Source: Acidithiobacillus montserratensis
GTDB taxonomy: Bacteria > Pseudomonadota > Gammaproteobacteria > Acidithiobacillales > Acidithiobacillaceae
DNA length: 10,280 nt
Assembly: GCF_018853465.1 (NCBI RefSeq)
Contig: NZ_JABBOU010000141.1
Coordinates: 1-10,280, forward strand
Reading direction: 5' to 3'
A program made the position numbers and the translations under genes. Positions 1 through 5,867 of this stretch are shown here, in pieces; within the stretch, counting starts at the first letter, position 1; every line of letters begins with the position of its first letter. The notes under the pieces are model-generated. The model was given only the letters and a program-made list of their open reading frames with translations. It was not told where the DNA came from and did no database searches.

Positions 1-113
1 AGAGCTAAACAATCGCCCAAGGAAATCTTTGGGATTCCGAACACCAGCCGAAGTAATGGCACAACAAATCAGGCAGTTAAACAGCGGTGTTGCACTTCAA
101 AATTGAAACCGCC
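1..113 (+). mobile_element. Right end of an IS30-family insertion sequence, truncated by the window edge
   Basis: The stretch holds the 3' end of an IS30-like transposase gene followed directly by what is probably the terminal inverted repeat, the segment around 85-113 that runs through the transposase stop codon and ends near a CCGCC. The other end of the element is outside the window, so the inverted repeat and any target duplication cannot be confirmed. The exact right boundary is approximate. The element lies beside an AT-rich stretch with damaged genes, which fits a recombination hot spot. Confidence 0.7.
2..106 (+). CDS. IS30-family transposase, C-terminal fragment (partial at window edge)
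   Basis: Reading from base 2 gives 34 codons that end in TGA at 104-106. The peptide begins ELNNRPRKSLGFRTPAEV, which matches the conserved C-terminal signature of IS30-family DDE transposases (LNxRPRKxLGFxTPxEV). The DDE catalytic residues lie upstream and are not in the window. There is no start codon here because the gene enters from the left, so it is the tail of a gene, not a short gene. The transposase would catalyse copy-out/paste-in movement of its own element. Whether the complete gene is intact cannot be told. Confidence 0.85.
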   Translation, partial: ELNNRPRKSLGFRTPAEVMAQQIRQLNSGVALQN

Positions 114-161
114 ATCATTAGCGTCGGTTTCTGAATGCACGTTTTTGGAGATATATGAGTA

Positions 162-439
162 ATGGATTTTTATGACAAACCGCGAAATGGATGTGCCTTC
201 GTGGCGACAGTAAAGCAGTATACCAATGCAGCAAGTAGTGCCTTACAGCAAAACCCATCTCTTCTAACTGATCTTGGAGAGTTGGGGATGCTTTAGATAA
301 GGCTAACCTTGTTTATAGTCTTGGTGACTGTTATTATCAGTATTCAGAAGAAAAATACAAAGCAGAATTAACGGATATTTTCAATACTCTAGGATCGTTG
401 ATCATAATCTTTACAATGATCGGAAAGCGCCATGTTTAA
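162..439 (+). pseudogene. Small ORF of unknown function broken by a -1 frameshift
   Basis: An ATG at 162 opens 44 codons that stop at TAG 294-296. A second open frame, one base back, runs from about 272 to TAA at 437-439. Joining the two at the run of four G (284-287), as if one G had been lost, gives a continuous product of about 92 residues. At the join it reads TDLGELG then DALDKANLVYSLGDCYYQYS. The C-terminus is hydrophobic (LGSLIIIFTMIG) and ends in KRHV, like a single membrane anchor. A GGAG at 147-150 sits 11 bases before the ATG. I do not recognise the family. The break could be a real mutation, programmed -1 slippage or a sequencing error in a homopolymer. Base use is AT-rich like the next gene and unlike the conjugation operon. 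Confidence 0.5.
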
Positions 440-525
440 ATCAGAAAGAACACCTCGTGACACAGTACCACAGCCTCTAAACATATGCACCAGAGATAGG
501 CGAATAATGGCAACGGATTTGCATC

Positions 526-1170
526 ATGCTTAAAAATACCAGATTTGGTTTAGGAATCTATACCTGGTTTACTGCTTTTCTGTTTTACAGCGGTATTTCA
601 TCTTTTATATTTTTCCCTATGTTTGCTTTTTTGATTCCTGGCAATGGATTTTCTTTTCCTGGTGAAAATATAATTTGCACAACTTTCCAAGCAATAAATA
701 TTTATAGCTACGGATCTTTCGATCCCGGCATATCAAAAACTTTCTTTTCTATTGGATTTATTTATTTTTTAGTTTTATTTTTTGGAACAATGACCACGTT
801 CTTCATTGATTTGGAAAAAAAAGAAGAGTGCTTACTGGTTGCCAACATTTCGAAATTAAAATTTACAAAGAAATCACACTTTTTTTATGCGACGGCTTTT
901 ATGATATTTTCAAATATTTTTTTGGTTATTAATAATTTTGATCTTCTTTCAAGAAAAAATTCTGCCGGGGTATTTACTGGGCATGGATTGTCTCTTCAAG
1001 ATCTGATATCATATCCAAGTGCTTATACTAATTATTTTCTGCCGATGTACCACAGCAGGATCGGTTTAGCAACCAGCGGCACACTGCTGATTCTTGTTGG
1101 ATATGTATCCATTGTTGGTATCCCGTTTACGCTTAGAGCTTTACGTTGCTTCATTTTAGCCAACTATTGA
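526..1170 (+). CDS. Hypothetical inner-membrane protein, about four transmembrane helices
   Basis: This 214-residue, very hydrophobic, Phe/Ile-rich protein has about four membrane segments, near residues 10-37, 72-95, 118-138 and 182-203. A charged stretch (LEKKEE, residues 96-101, and KLKFTKK, 110-116) lies between helices 2 and 3. I recognise no catalytic motif and cannot name a family. Small multi-pass proteins like this in mobile DNA are sometimes immunity or exclusion proteins, but nothing in the sequence shows that here. The ribosome binding site is weak (GGA 12-14 bases upstream). An eight-codon ORF starting at ATG 508 overlaps the start and could couple translation. The gene is AT-rich, points away from the frameshifted ORF and converges on the conjugation operon, so it is probably separate cargo. 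Confidence 0.6.
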   Translation: MLKNTRFGLGIYTWFTAFLFYSGISSFIFFPMFAFLIPGNGFSFPGENIICTTFQAINIYSYGSFDPGISKTFFSIGFIYFLVLFFGTMTTFFIDLEKKEECLLVANISKLKFTKKSHFFYATAFMIFSNIFLVINNFDLLSRKNSAGVFTGHGLSLQDLISYPSAYTNYFLPMYHSRIGLATSGTLLILVGYVSIVGIPFTLRALRCFILANY

Positions 1171-1359
1171 TTAGGTCACCACGGGAGGCAAGGAGACACT
1201 AACACAATGACAAATAAAGTGATAATTAAAAATATATTTCGCATCTGTTCGCTGTTATACCCACCCATATAGAGTTACCTGATTAACGGTTTCCAGTAGA
1301 ACGGCTTCAGGTGCTCGGCAAAGCGGTTCCTCGCTCGCCGGGCACTGGCGGTAACCAGA
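1171..1359. other. Convergent intergenic region with AT-rich/GC-rich composition junction
   Basis: This space lies between a plus-strand membrane-protein gene and the minus-strand coupling-protein gene. Bases up to about 1260 are AT-rich and contain the start of a truncated gene. From about 1290 onward the DNA is GC-rich like the operon. I see no hairpin followed by a T run in either direction, so no intrinsic terminator can be called for either converging gene. Short GC stems such as CGCC/GGCG near 1336-1350 lack a U tract. The switch marks a likely insertion or recombination edge, although no inverted or direct repeat at the joint is convincing by eye. Confidence 0.5.
1207..1272 (+). pseudogene. 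5' remnant of a truncated gene (21 codons)
   Basis: An AAGGAG at 1190-1195 stands 11 bases before an ATG at 1207, 36 bases after the stop of the upstream membrane-protein gene. The reading frame starts MTNKVIIKNIFRICSLLYPP, with a basic start followed by a hydrophobic run like the beginning of a signal peptide. It then hits TAG at 1270-1272, just where base composition turns from AT-rich to GC-rich. The simplest reading is the beginning of an exported-protein gene, co-directional with the gene before it, that lost its 3' part when foreign DNA joined at about 1250-1272. It could also be a chance short ORF. Confidence 0.35.
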
Positions 1360-1363
1360 TCAT
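1307..1363 (-). pseudogene. Short ORF translationally coupled to the coupling-protein gene; probable truncated next gene of the operon
   Basis: The stop codon of the VirD4-like gene overlaps an ATG as ATGA (1360-1363), the coupling style used elsewhere in this operon. A GAGGAG at 1372-1377 sits eight bases before that ATG, one of the better ribosome binding sites in the window. The ORF then runs only 18 codons (MIWLPPVPGERGTALPST) to TGA at 1307. A strong start signal on such a short frame suggests that the operon continued leftward and its next gene was cut or mutated near the composition junction. The alternative is that the overlap is chance. A different frame stays open to 1275, ending FAEHLKPFYWKPLIR, and could be a remnant of the same lost gene. 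Confidence 0.3.
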
Positions 1364-3924
1364 CCTTCACTCTCCTCTGCGTGCTGGTTGTTGCCTTCCG
1401 TATGTTCGTCGGTACCTTCCTGAGCATCCGCTGCACCCTCATCCCCGCTTTCGTCTTCCCACTCCTCTTCGTCCTGGCCGGATCCTGCCCCGGCAAGAGA
1501 CATTGCTGCCCGCGTCATGATCCGGTCCTGGTCACGCTCCGAGACATCGTACTTTCCCTCACCATTAGGAACATCGGCAAGGTCCATCTCCGTAGGAAGG
1601 TGCTCTGTGGAACCGCTGGCTGCATCGACAAACAGGGCAGCGAGGGCCTCTTTGTTTTCCGGTGTAATCTCCGGTTCTGCTTCTTCCTTCTTTTCTGTCT
1701 GTGGTGCCTTGCTGGGAATGTCCGGGACGGGCAGGGTGCCTCCCTCGACACCCAGTATGGCCTCATAGTCCTTTCGTGCGCCGGGCATCTCGTCACTGCG
1801 ATCCGGCCAGGGCATGCCCGCGCGGTCCAGCCATTCCGGGTTTTTGAAGTACAGAAGCTGTTGCGCGTAGATAGGCGAGAAACCCGCAACGAAGACCAGC
1901 ATGTCGCCAGGCTTCTTGATGTTGGATCCTTCTTTCTCGGGTCCGCGCAGGGTCATCACTTCGTCGGCAGTGAGCAGCGGACGGGACTGGTAATTGATGC
2001 TGGTGGAGTAGCCCTTCGCGCCATTGATCAAGCCGCCATCGAAGGTCTTGTTATCGTTCTCCAGGGTGATGGTGCGGGTCCCCAGCATGTCGGAGATCCA
2101 CTTGGCGGTTTCTACCTGGTTGGGCGCATAGGCGGCACGCACATGGCAGTTGCCGATAATGGTCTTGGCGCCAGATTTTCCGTATCCATGATGTTCGTCT
2201 TCCAGTTGCGCGGTATCCTGGGTGATCAGGTAGAGCTTGACGTTGTACCCTGCCAGAAAGGCGATGCTGTCCAGGAAGATATCCAGCTTGCCCAGGCTTG
2301 GGAACTCATCGAGCAGCAGTAGCAGGCGATGCTTGCCTTTGGCGTTGATCCGTCCTGCACGGGCTTCCAGGCGTTCCTCAGCCGTAAATTGCGAGGCCAC
2401 CTGGTTCAATACCAGACGAATGAGAGGCTTCAAACGATTCTTGTCTTCCGGGCTCGTGACCAGGTACAGGGAAACCGGTTGGTCCGCATCCTGCAGGTCT
2501 GTAATCTGAAAGTCCGAGTATTCGGTCCATTTGGCGACAATGGGATCGCGGTAAAGGCTCAGAAAACTCATCATCGTCGAGATGACGCCTGACTTCTCGT
2601 TGTCGGCCTTGTTCAGCATTTCACGGGCCGATTGGGCGATGACAGGGTGAACCGATGTGTGCTGTCCGTTGCCATCCTTCCAGTGGTACTGATCGAACTG
2701 GTCGTGCTCGGTTTGCATCATGCGCTCAAAAGCCACGTCCACACTTTCCAGTGTGGGATCGTTCAGGTAGGCGGCAACCCCGCGCAGAGTCTTGTCCGGC
2801 ATGGCATAGAGAACGTGCAGAATGACGGAGGTGAGCAGCGCGAAGCCGGTTTTCTGCCAGTGGTCGTTGAGTCCCTTGCCATCGGGATCGACGATCATGG
2901 TGGCGATGTTCATGACATCCTTGACTTCGTATTGGGTCCCGATGCGCACGGCATCCAGGGGATTGAAATGGCAGCCGTTGGTTTCGGTAGAACCCGGCGC
3001 GAATTTCAGAATGTGATGCCCCTGGCTTTTGCGGTATCCCGCTGTCAGGCTGAAGTTCTCGCCCTTGATATCGTGAACGACAATGGAGTCCATCCAGCCA
3101 TCCAGGAGCGTTGGCAGTACCAGTCCCACGCCCTTGCCGGAACGGGTCGGGGCGAATACCAGAATGTGTTCGGCACCAGTGTGCTGCAAGGGCGTGGCTA
3201 CCCCATTCTCCACAAAGGCGCCCACATAGCAGACATGAGGGGAATGGTAGCGGTCAAAGATCTCTGGTTTTGTCACGCTTTTGGGTTCTTCGCCCGTCTC
3301 TTCGGTAGCCTTTCTGGCATCCTCGACTTTCTTCTCATACCAGTCGTTTGCGGCCTTTTCCCGCGCGGCTTTCCGAACTATCCAGGACGAGTAGGGCGTT
3401 TCCATGCCCAACAGCGAGGGTACGTAGAGATGATCGAGTATCCCTTTTTCCGGTACCGACGGAAGCAGCGCCGCCCGTTCGGCATCCTTTCGGGTAGCCC
3501 AGTGGGCGGAGCCGTGGACCGGGTTGTTGAGCACGGCCTGCTGTGCGTCCTTGTGCTTTTTGCTCAGAATGCCCGCCGTGAGCATGCCCATGACAACCGC
3601 GGGAAGGCCAGCATAATAGAGCGCCTGATGTATCACCGGATAGTGCAGATTGAAGATCATCGGGCGCAGAAAGGGAATGGGGTTATAGAGGCGCCATCCA
3701 TCAGAAAACGGTATCAGAATGTAGGCGTGGGATTCCTTGATGAATGCATCTGTCCAGGCATAACCGGGAAAAAGGTCACGGGCCACATAGGAGATCCCCA
3801 GCGTAAAGCCCAGTACGCCAGCGGCAACACCACTGAGGGTGGTCTTGAGTTTTCCGCCGCGGGCAAGGCGCTGCGTTTGGTAATCGAATACCTGCTGGTC
3901 GGGTGCATGGATCTTTTGCGCCAA
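1360..3924 (-). CDS. traG: VirD4/TraG-family type IV coupling protein (conjugative DNA transfer ATPase)
   Basis: This 854-residue inner-membrane ATPase would dock the relaxase-DNA complex on the type IV secretion channel and drive export. Two membrane segments lie near residues 30-48 and 103-120. The Walker A motif is FAPTRSGKG (257-265), and the Walker B stretch LLLLLDEFPSLG (534-545) is followed by LITQD (567-571), all typical of VirD4/TraG. An Ala/Lys/Glu-rich charged insert (about 184-218) precedes the nucleotide-binding domain. After the conserved domain ends near 735 there is an acidic, low-complexity tail of more than 100 residues (Glu/Asp/Gly-rich to 854), so the protein is longer than the usual 600-700. 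The start is TTG at 3922-3924: an in-frame TAA is seven codons upstream, GGGAGA lies six bases before the TTG, and the next in-frame Met (about 89) would remove the first helix. It is the last intact gene of the operon, 18 bases after the transglycosylase gene. Confidence 0.95.
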   Translation of the reverse strand: MAQKIHAPDQQVFDYQTQRLARGGKLKTTLSGVAAGVLGFTLGISYVARDLFPGYAWTDAFIKESHAYILIPFSDGWRLYNPIPFLRPMIFNLHYPVIHQALYYAGLPAVVMGMLTAGILSKKHKDAQQAVLNNPVHGSAHWATRKDAERAALLPSVPEKGILDHLYVPSLLGMETPYSSWIVRKAAREKAANDWYEKKVEDARKATEETGEEPKSVTKPEIFDRYHSPHVCYVGAFVENGVATPLQHTGAEHILVFAPTRSGKGVGLVLPTLLDGWMDSIVVHDIKGENFSLTAGYRKSQGHHILKFAPGSTETNGCHFNPLDAVRIGTQYEVKDVMNIATMIVDPDGKGLNDHWQKTGFALLTSVILHVLYAMPDKTLRGVAAYLNDPTLESVDVAFERMMQTEHDQFDQYHWKDGNGQHTSVHPVIAQSAREMLNKADNEKSGVISTMMSFLSLYRDPIVAKWTEYSDFQITDLQDADQPVSLYLVTSPEDKNRLKPLIRLVLNQVASQFTAEERLEARAGRINAKGKHRLLLLLDEFPSLGKLDIFLDSIAFLAGYNVKLYLITQDTAQLEDEHHGYGKSGAKTIIGNCHVRAAYAPNQVETAKWISDMLGTRTITLENDNKTFDGGLINGAKGYSTSINYQSRPLLTADEVMTLRGPEKEGSNIKKPGDMLVFVAGFSPIYAQQLLYFKNPEWLDRAGMPWPDRSDEMPGARKDYEAILGVEGGTLPVPDIPSKAPQTEKKEEAEPEITPENKEALAALFVDAASGSTEHLPTEMDLADVPNGEGKYDVSERDQDRIMTRAAMSLAGAGSGQDEEEWEDESGDEGAADAQEGTDEHTEGNNQHAEESEG

Positions 3925-3930
3925 GAGTTT

Positions 3931-3936
3931 TCTCCC
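3931..3936 (-). promoter_or_regulatory. Shine-Dalgarno sequence setting the TTG start of the coupling-protein gene
   Basis: GGGAGA on the minus strand lies six bases before TTG at 3924-3922. The in-frame TAA that ends the preceding gene (3945-3943) rules out a longer protein. No ATG occurs in this frame for almost 90 codons, so this site decides the start. Confidence 0.65.
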
Positions 3937-3942
3937 TGTTGG

Positions 3943-4506
3943 TTATGGCAATACAGACCAGGTTTGCGCGGGCTTCGTGGTCCAGGTGTATTGCGGCCAG
4001 GGATTGGGGTGAAATCCTGGCAGGTTTGCACCGGGGACGGACACCTGCAGAAAAACGGGTGCGCCTGCCGCCCCCAATACCCGCTGGACATAGGCGTAAT
4101 CACCGAAGAGATGCCCGGAGTTGTAGACTTCAAAGGCATGCTCCAGGGCGGCTTGTCCTGACAGGCCATGAGACCGTGCTTTTTGCCAGGCAGCCCGCAA
4201 AATCCGCGATCCGGCTCGCAGGTTCTGGCAGGCATTCAGGGCCGTTCTGGCGGTCAGGTGATATTGGGCGAAGTTTTCGGTATCCACCTGTGCGATCCCG
4301 ACATCCACCTGATGCCCCTGTGCCATCAGCACTCGCAGGATGCGCAGGGCTTCCTTCCGGCTTTTCGGGTAGTACCCACGTTTCGCCGTGTTATCCCAGA
4401 GCGCCCAGGGATGGCCACCAGATTCTGCCTGCACAATGGCGGCCATGGTAATAGGCGCAACCGTTGGCGCGCATTCGTGAATCAGGGAGGCAAGAGGGAG
4501 CATCAT
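3943..4506 (-). CDS. VirB1/TrbN-like lytic transglycosylase
   Basis: This 187-residue protein has the SLT (lysozyme-like) fold of transglycosylases that locally cleave peptidoglycan so that the secretion apparatus can cross the wall. The likely catalytic glutamate is E28 in IVQAESGGHP. The second motif is VDVGIAQVD (67-75), and the third is AFEVYNSGHLFGDYAYVQRV (124-143), which resembles the YNSG...YV motif of VirB1. The last 40 residues are Pro/Trp-rich and outside the domain. There is no clear cleavable signal peptide: the catalytic domain begins within about ten residues of the start, unlike Agrobacterium VirB1. The start is one of two adjacent ATGs (4504-4506 or 4501-4503), and the HU stop lies inside the pair, so the two genes are translationally coupled. 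AGAGGA lies upstream. Confidence 0.85.
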   Translation of the reverse strand: MMLPLASLIHECAPTVAPITMAAIVQAESGGHPWALWDNTAKRGYYPKSRKEALRILRVLMAQGHQVDVGIAQVDTENFAQYHLTARTALNACQNLRAGSRILRAAWQKARSHGLSGQAALEHAFEVYNSGHLFGDYAYVQRVLGAAGAPVFLQVSVPGANLPGFHPNPWPQYTWTTKPAQTWSVLP

Positions 4507-4859
4507 GCCGCGTCGTCCTCTTCCTGGTCTTCCCCGCCGGCATTCTCATCGCCTGGAGATTCCGGGCTGTTGTCGCCCAGGTACTGGCGCAGGGATTGTC
4601 CGGCACGGAAGCGTGCCCGCCGCTTGGCAGGGATCTGAATTGGCGCCCCGGTCAGCGGATTGCGGCCCGGATGGGCTTGCGAATGCACAGCATGAAAAGT
4701 GCCGAAGCGCGAGATGTTGACGGTATCCCCGGCAACCAGATGTTCGGTAAGCAGGTCAAAAACCGTGCGCACGATGCGTGCCGCAGCCGCATGCGACGGC
4801 AGGTCTTTGCCCCGGCGAGCCAGTAGTTGTTCCACAATATCCTGTGTGTAGAGATTCAT
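4503..4859 (-). CDS. HU/IHF-family DNA-binding protein with acidic tail
   Basis: This 118-residue protein aligns through its first 94 residues with HU/IHF: an N-terminal helical pair (IVEQLLARRG... ARIVRTVFDLL), the NISRFGTFHAV strand (about 48-58), and the DNA-contacting arm and C-terminal motif GRNPLTGAPIQIPAKRRARF (65-84) followed by RAGQSLRQYL. HU proteins bend DNA as dimers. Here the extra C-terminal tail (about 95-118) is Glu/Asp/Gly-rich, which ordinary HU (about 90 residues) lacks. It starts with ATG at 4857-4859 after AAAGGAG, with a six-base spacer, and its stop overlaps the transglycosylase start. Its position inside a secretion operon suggests a plasmid-encoded nucleoid or relaxosome architectural factor. 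That role is inference. Confidence 0.9.
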   Translation of the reverse strand: MNLYTQDIVEQLLARRGKDLPSHAAAARIVRTVFDLLTEHLVAGDTVNISRFGTFHAVHSQAHPGRNPLTGAPIQIPAKRRARFRAGQSLRQYLGDNSPESPGDENAGGEDQEEDDAA

Positions 4860-4879
4860 CGTTTTCTCCTTTGCCTTTG

Positions 4880-5206
4880 TCAGAAGGCTTCTTTCCGAAG
4901 TGCCGTGCCGTAAGCCACCATGCCCTGGTCACCCTGCAGGGGCACCAGGCGCACGCTGACAGCGGCATCTGCGGCCATCTCCACGAGACGCTTCTGCAAA
5001 AGCTGAAAGGTGTCCTCTGGCTGGTGATACAGTGTTTCTCCGGTATAGAGGGCGCGATTCACGACCGTGACGGGTCCCAGGTTCTCGTAACCATCGATGT
5101 CTAAGAGACTGGATGTGGACATCACCGGAAGCGCGTAAACAGAATGTTCGCGGGATGCGCCGTTTTCATGGGGCATCACATCTCGTAAGGCAGGTGGTGG
5201 CAGCAT
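4880..5206 (-). CDS. Small protein resembling the YbjQ/DUF74 (UPF0145) fold
   Basis: This 108-residue protein has an ATG at 5204-5206 and a GAGG about nine bases upstream. A longer frame reaches back to about 5314 but would run deep into the preceding gene. From about residue 34 the pattern resembles YbjQ/DUF74 proteins: IDGYENLGPVTVVNRALYTG, then a helix (QLLQKRLVEMAADAAVSVRL) and a final strand MVAYGTALR. In the family the helix reads like AxxLGADAVVGVR and the end like VxAxGTAV. That family forms small beta-rich oligomers of unclear function. The first 30 residues have no relation I can see. There are no cysteines and no signal peptide. The gene sits 22 bases after the Pro-rich membrane-protein gene and 20 bases before HU. 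The fold call rests on pattern only. Confidence 0.7.
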   Translation of the reverse strand: MLPPPALRDVMPHENGASREHSVYALPVMSTSSLLDIDGYENLGPVTVVNRALYTGETLYHQPEDTFQLLQKRLVEMAADAAVSVRLVPLQGDQGMVAYGTALRKEAF

Positions 5207-5228
5207 CGTAAAATCCTCTCTGTGATGC

Positions 5229-5867
5229 TCAATGCCCCGTGGCTGGAACCATCGGAGCGGGTGGTGGCGGTAGAGACGCCGCTGTGGGCGCTTCTGGCAT
5301 CGGGATGACGCCATGCAGACTGGCAGCAGGGTTGCGGGAAGTGCTCACATTGACAGTGGTGGTGGATGGTGAGGTGGACGCCCCGCCCAAAAGCACGGCG
5401 GCGAGCAGCACCAGGTACAGTATTGCCAGAAGAGCGATTACCTTCCTGTGTCCACGATGTTGCAGGAACGGGCATTGCTTCCAGGAACCAGAATGGCAGA
5501 TTTCTGATGGCGGGGCGTGGTCCCTGTTCGTGGCTACTGCGTCGGATGTCTGTTTTTCTGCTTTCGGAGATGTCTCCAATATCGCAGGCCTGGGAAATTC
5601 GGCTTCAGTAATGACGCAGCCTTCTGGTAAATCGGTTTCAGACCTGAACTGGAGATAGTCCATAACCGCCAAATACAGAAGATCTTTTTGTGATTGGTGC
5701 ATGTCGGAGAATGATACGCCGTGCGATTTGCGCAGGATCTCCCGATAACCCCCATCATATCCGCGAAAAAAAATATCCAACGGGCAACAATCGAAATATT
5801 TTCTCTCGAAAGCATCGGAAAATTGTGTTTTGAGGTCGGACAAGGTGGTTTGGCGCACGGATTCCAT
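5229..5867 (-). CDS. Single-pass membrane protein with Pro-rich C-terminus, unknown function
   Basis: This 212-residue protein has one clear membrane helix (about 143-162, VIALLAILYLVLLAAVLLGG) after a basic stretch (HRGHRK), which suggests a cytoplasmic N-terminal part and a short periplasmic C-terminal part. The N-terminal 75 residues look folded, with Tyr/Phe/Asp-rich segments (CCPLDIFFRGYDGGYREI). Residues 95-140 look unstructured, and the last 25 are Pro/Ala-rich with a PPPAP run. The start chosen is ATG 5865-5867: it overlaps the previous stop as TAATG and is preceded by a G-run that can act as a ribosome binding site. A Met 13 codons upstream would lie within the preceding gene. The topology resembles VirB10/TonB-like spanning proteins, but I see no homology. 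The N-terminal coding part is more AT-rich than its neighbours. Confidence 0.8.
   Translation of the reverse strand: MESVRQTTLSDLKTQFSDAFERKYFDCCPLDIFFRGYDGGYREILRKSHGVSFSDMHQSQKDLLYLAVMDYLQFRSETDLPEGCVITEAEFPRPAILETSPKAEKQTSDAVATNRDHAPPSEICHSGSWKQCPFLQHRGHRKVIALLAILYLVLLAAVLLGGASTSPSTTTVNVSTSRNPAASLHGVIPMPEAPTAASLPPPPAPMVPATGH

Noticed and set aside
309..337. A possible promoter TTGTTT-17 bases-TATTAT ahead of the membrane-protein gene
   Set aside because: The spacing is good and the -10 is close to consensus, but it lies inside another open frame in AT-rich DNA where such matches are common, and it is nearly 190 bases from the start codon.
1336..1350. A CGCC/GGCG stem near the end of the coupling-protein gene as a terminator
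   Set aside because: The stem is only four pairs and no U tract follows on either strand.
1273..1356. GTTACC and GGTAAC flanking a GC-rich 70-base segment, considered as an integron attC site or a small inverted-repeat element
   Set aside because: The cores do not fit the GTTRRRY/RYYYAAC rule, the arms match over only six bases, and there is no flanking duplication.
1275..1496. A 73-codon minus-strand frame overlapping the end of the coupling-protein gene, ending FAEHLKPFYWKPLIR
   Set aside because: Most of it is a basic shadow frame of the acidic tail. The last 28 codons are outside any other gene and might be remnant coding sequence, but I recognise no family and no start supports it.
1381..2322. 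A 313-codon plus-strand frame opposite the 3' part of the coupling-protein gene
   Set aside because: It is the mirror of conserved coding sequence (Walker B and C-terminal motifs are on the minus strand). Its translation is Cys/Arg/Gly-rich and not protein-like.
2632..4161. A 509-codon open frame on the plus strand, antisense to the coupling-protein gene
   Set aside because: It lies opposite a well-supported ATPase gene and its stop-free state follows from the codon bias of that gene. It shows no motif, no convincing ribosome binding site and a composition typical of an antisense frame.
5207..5314. An upstream extension of the YbjQ-like gene to a Met at about 5314
   Set aside because: It would overlap the preceding gene by over 80 bases and adds His/Arg-rich shadow sequence. 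The ATG at 5206 has a GAGG upstream.
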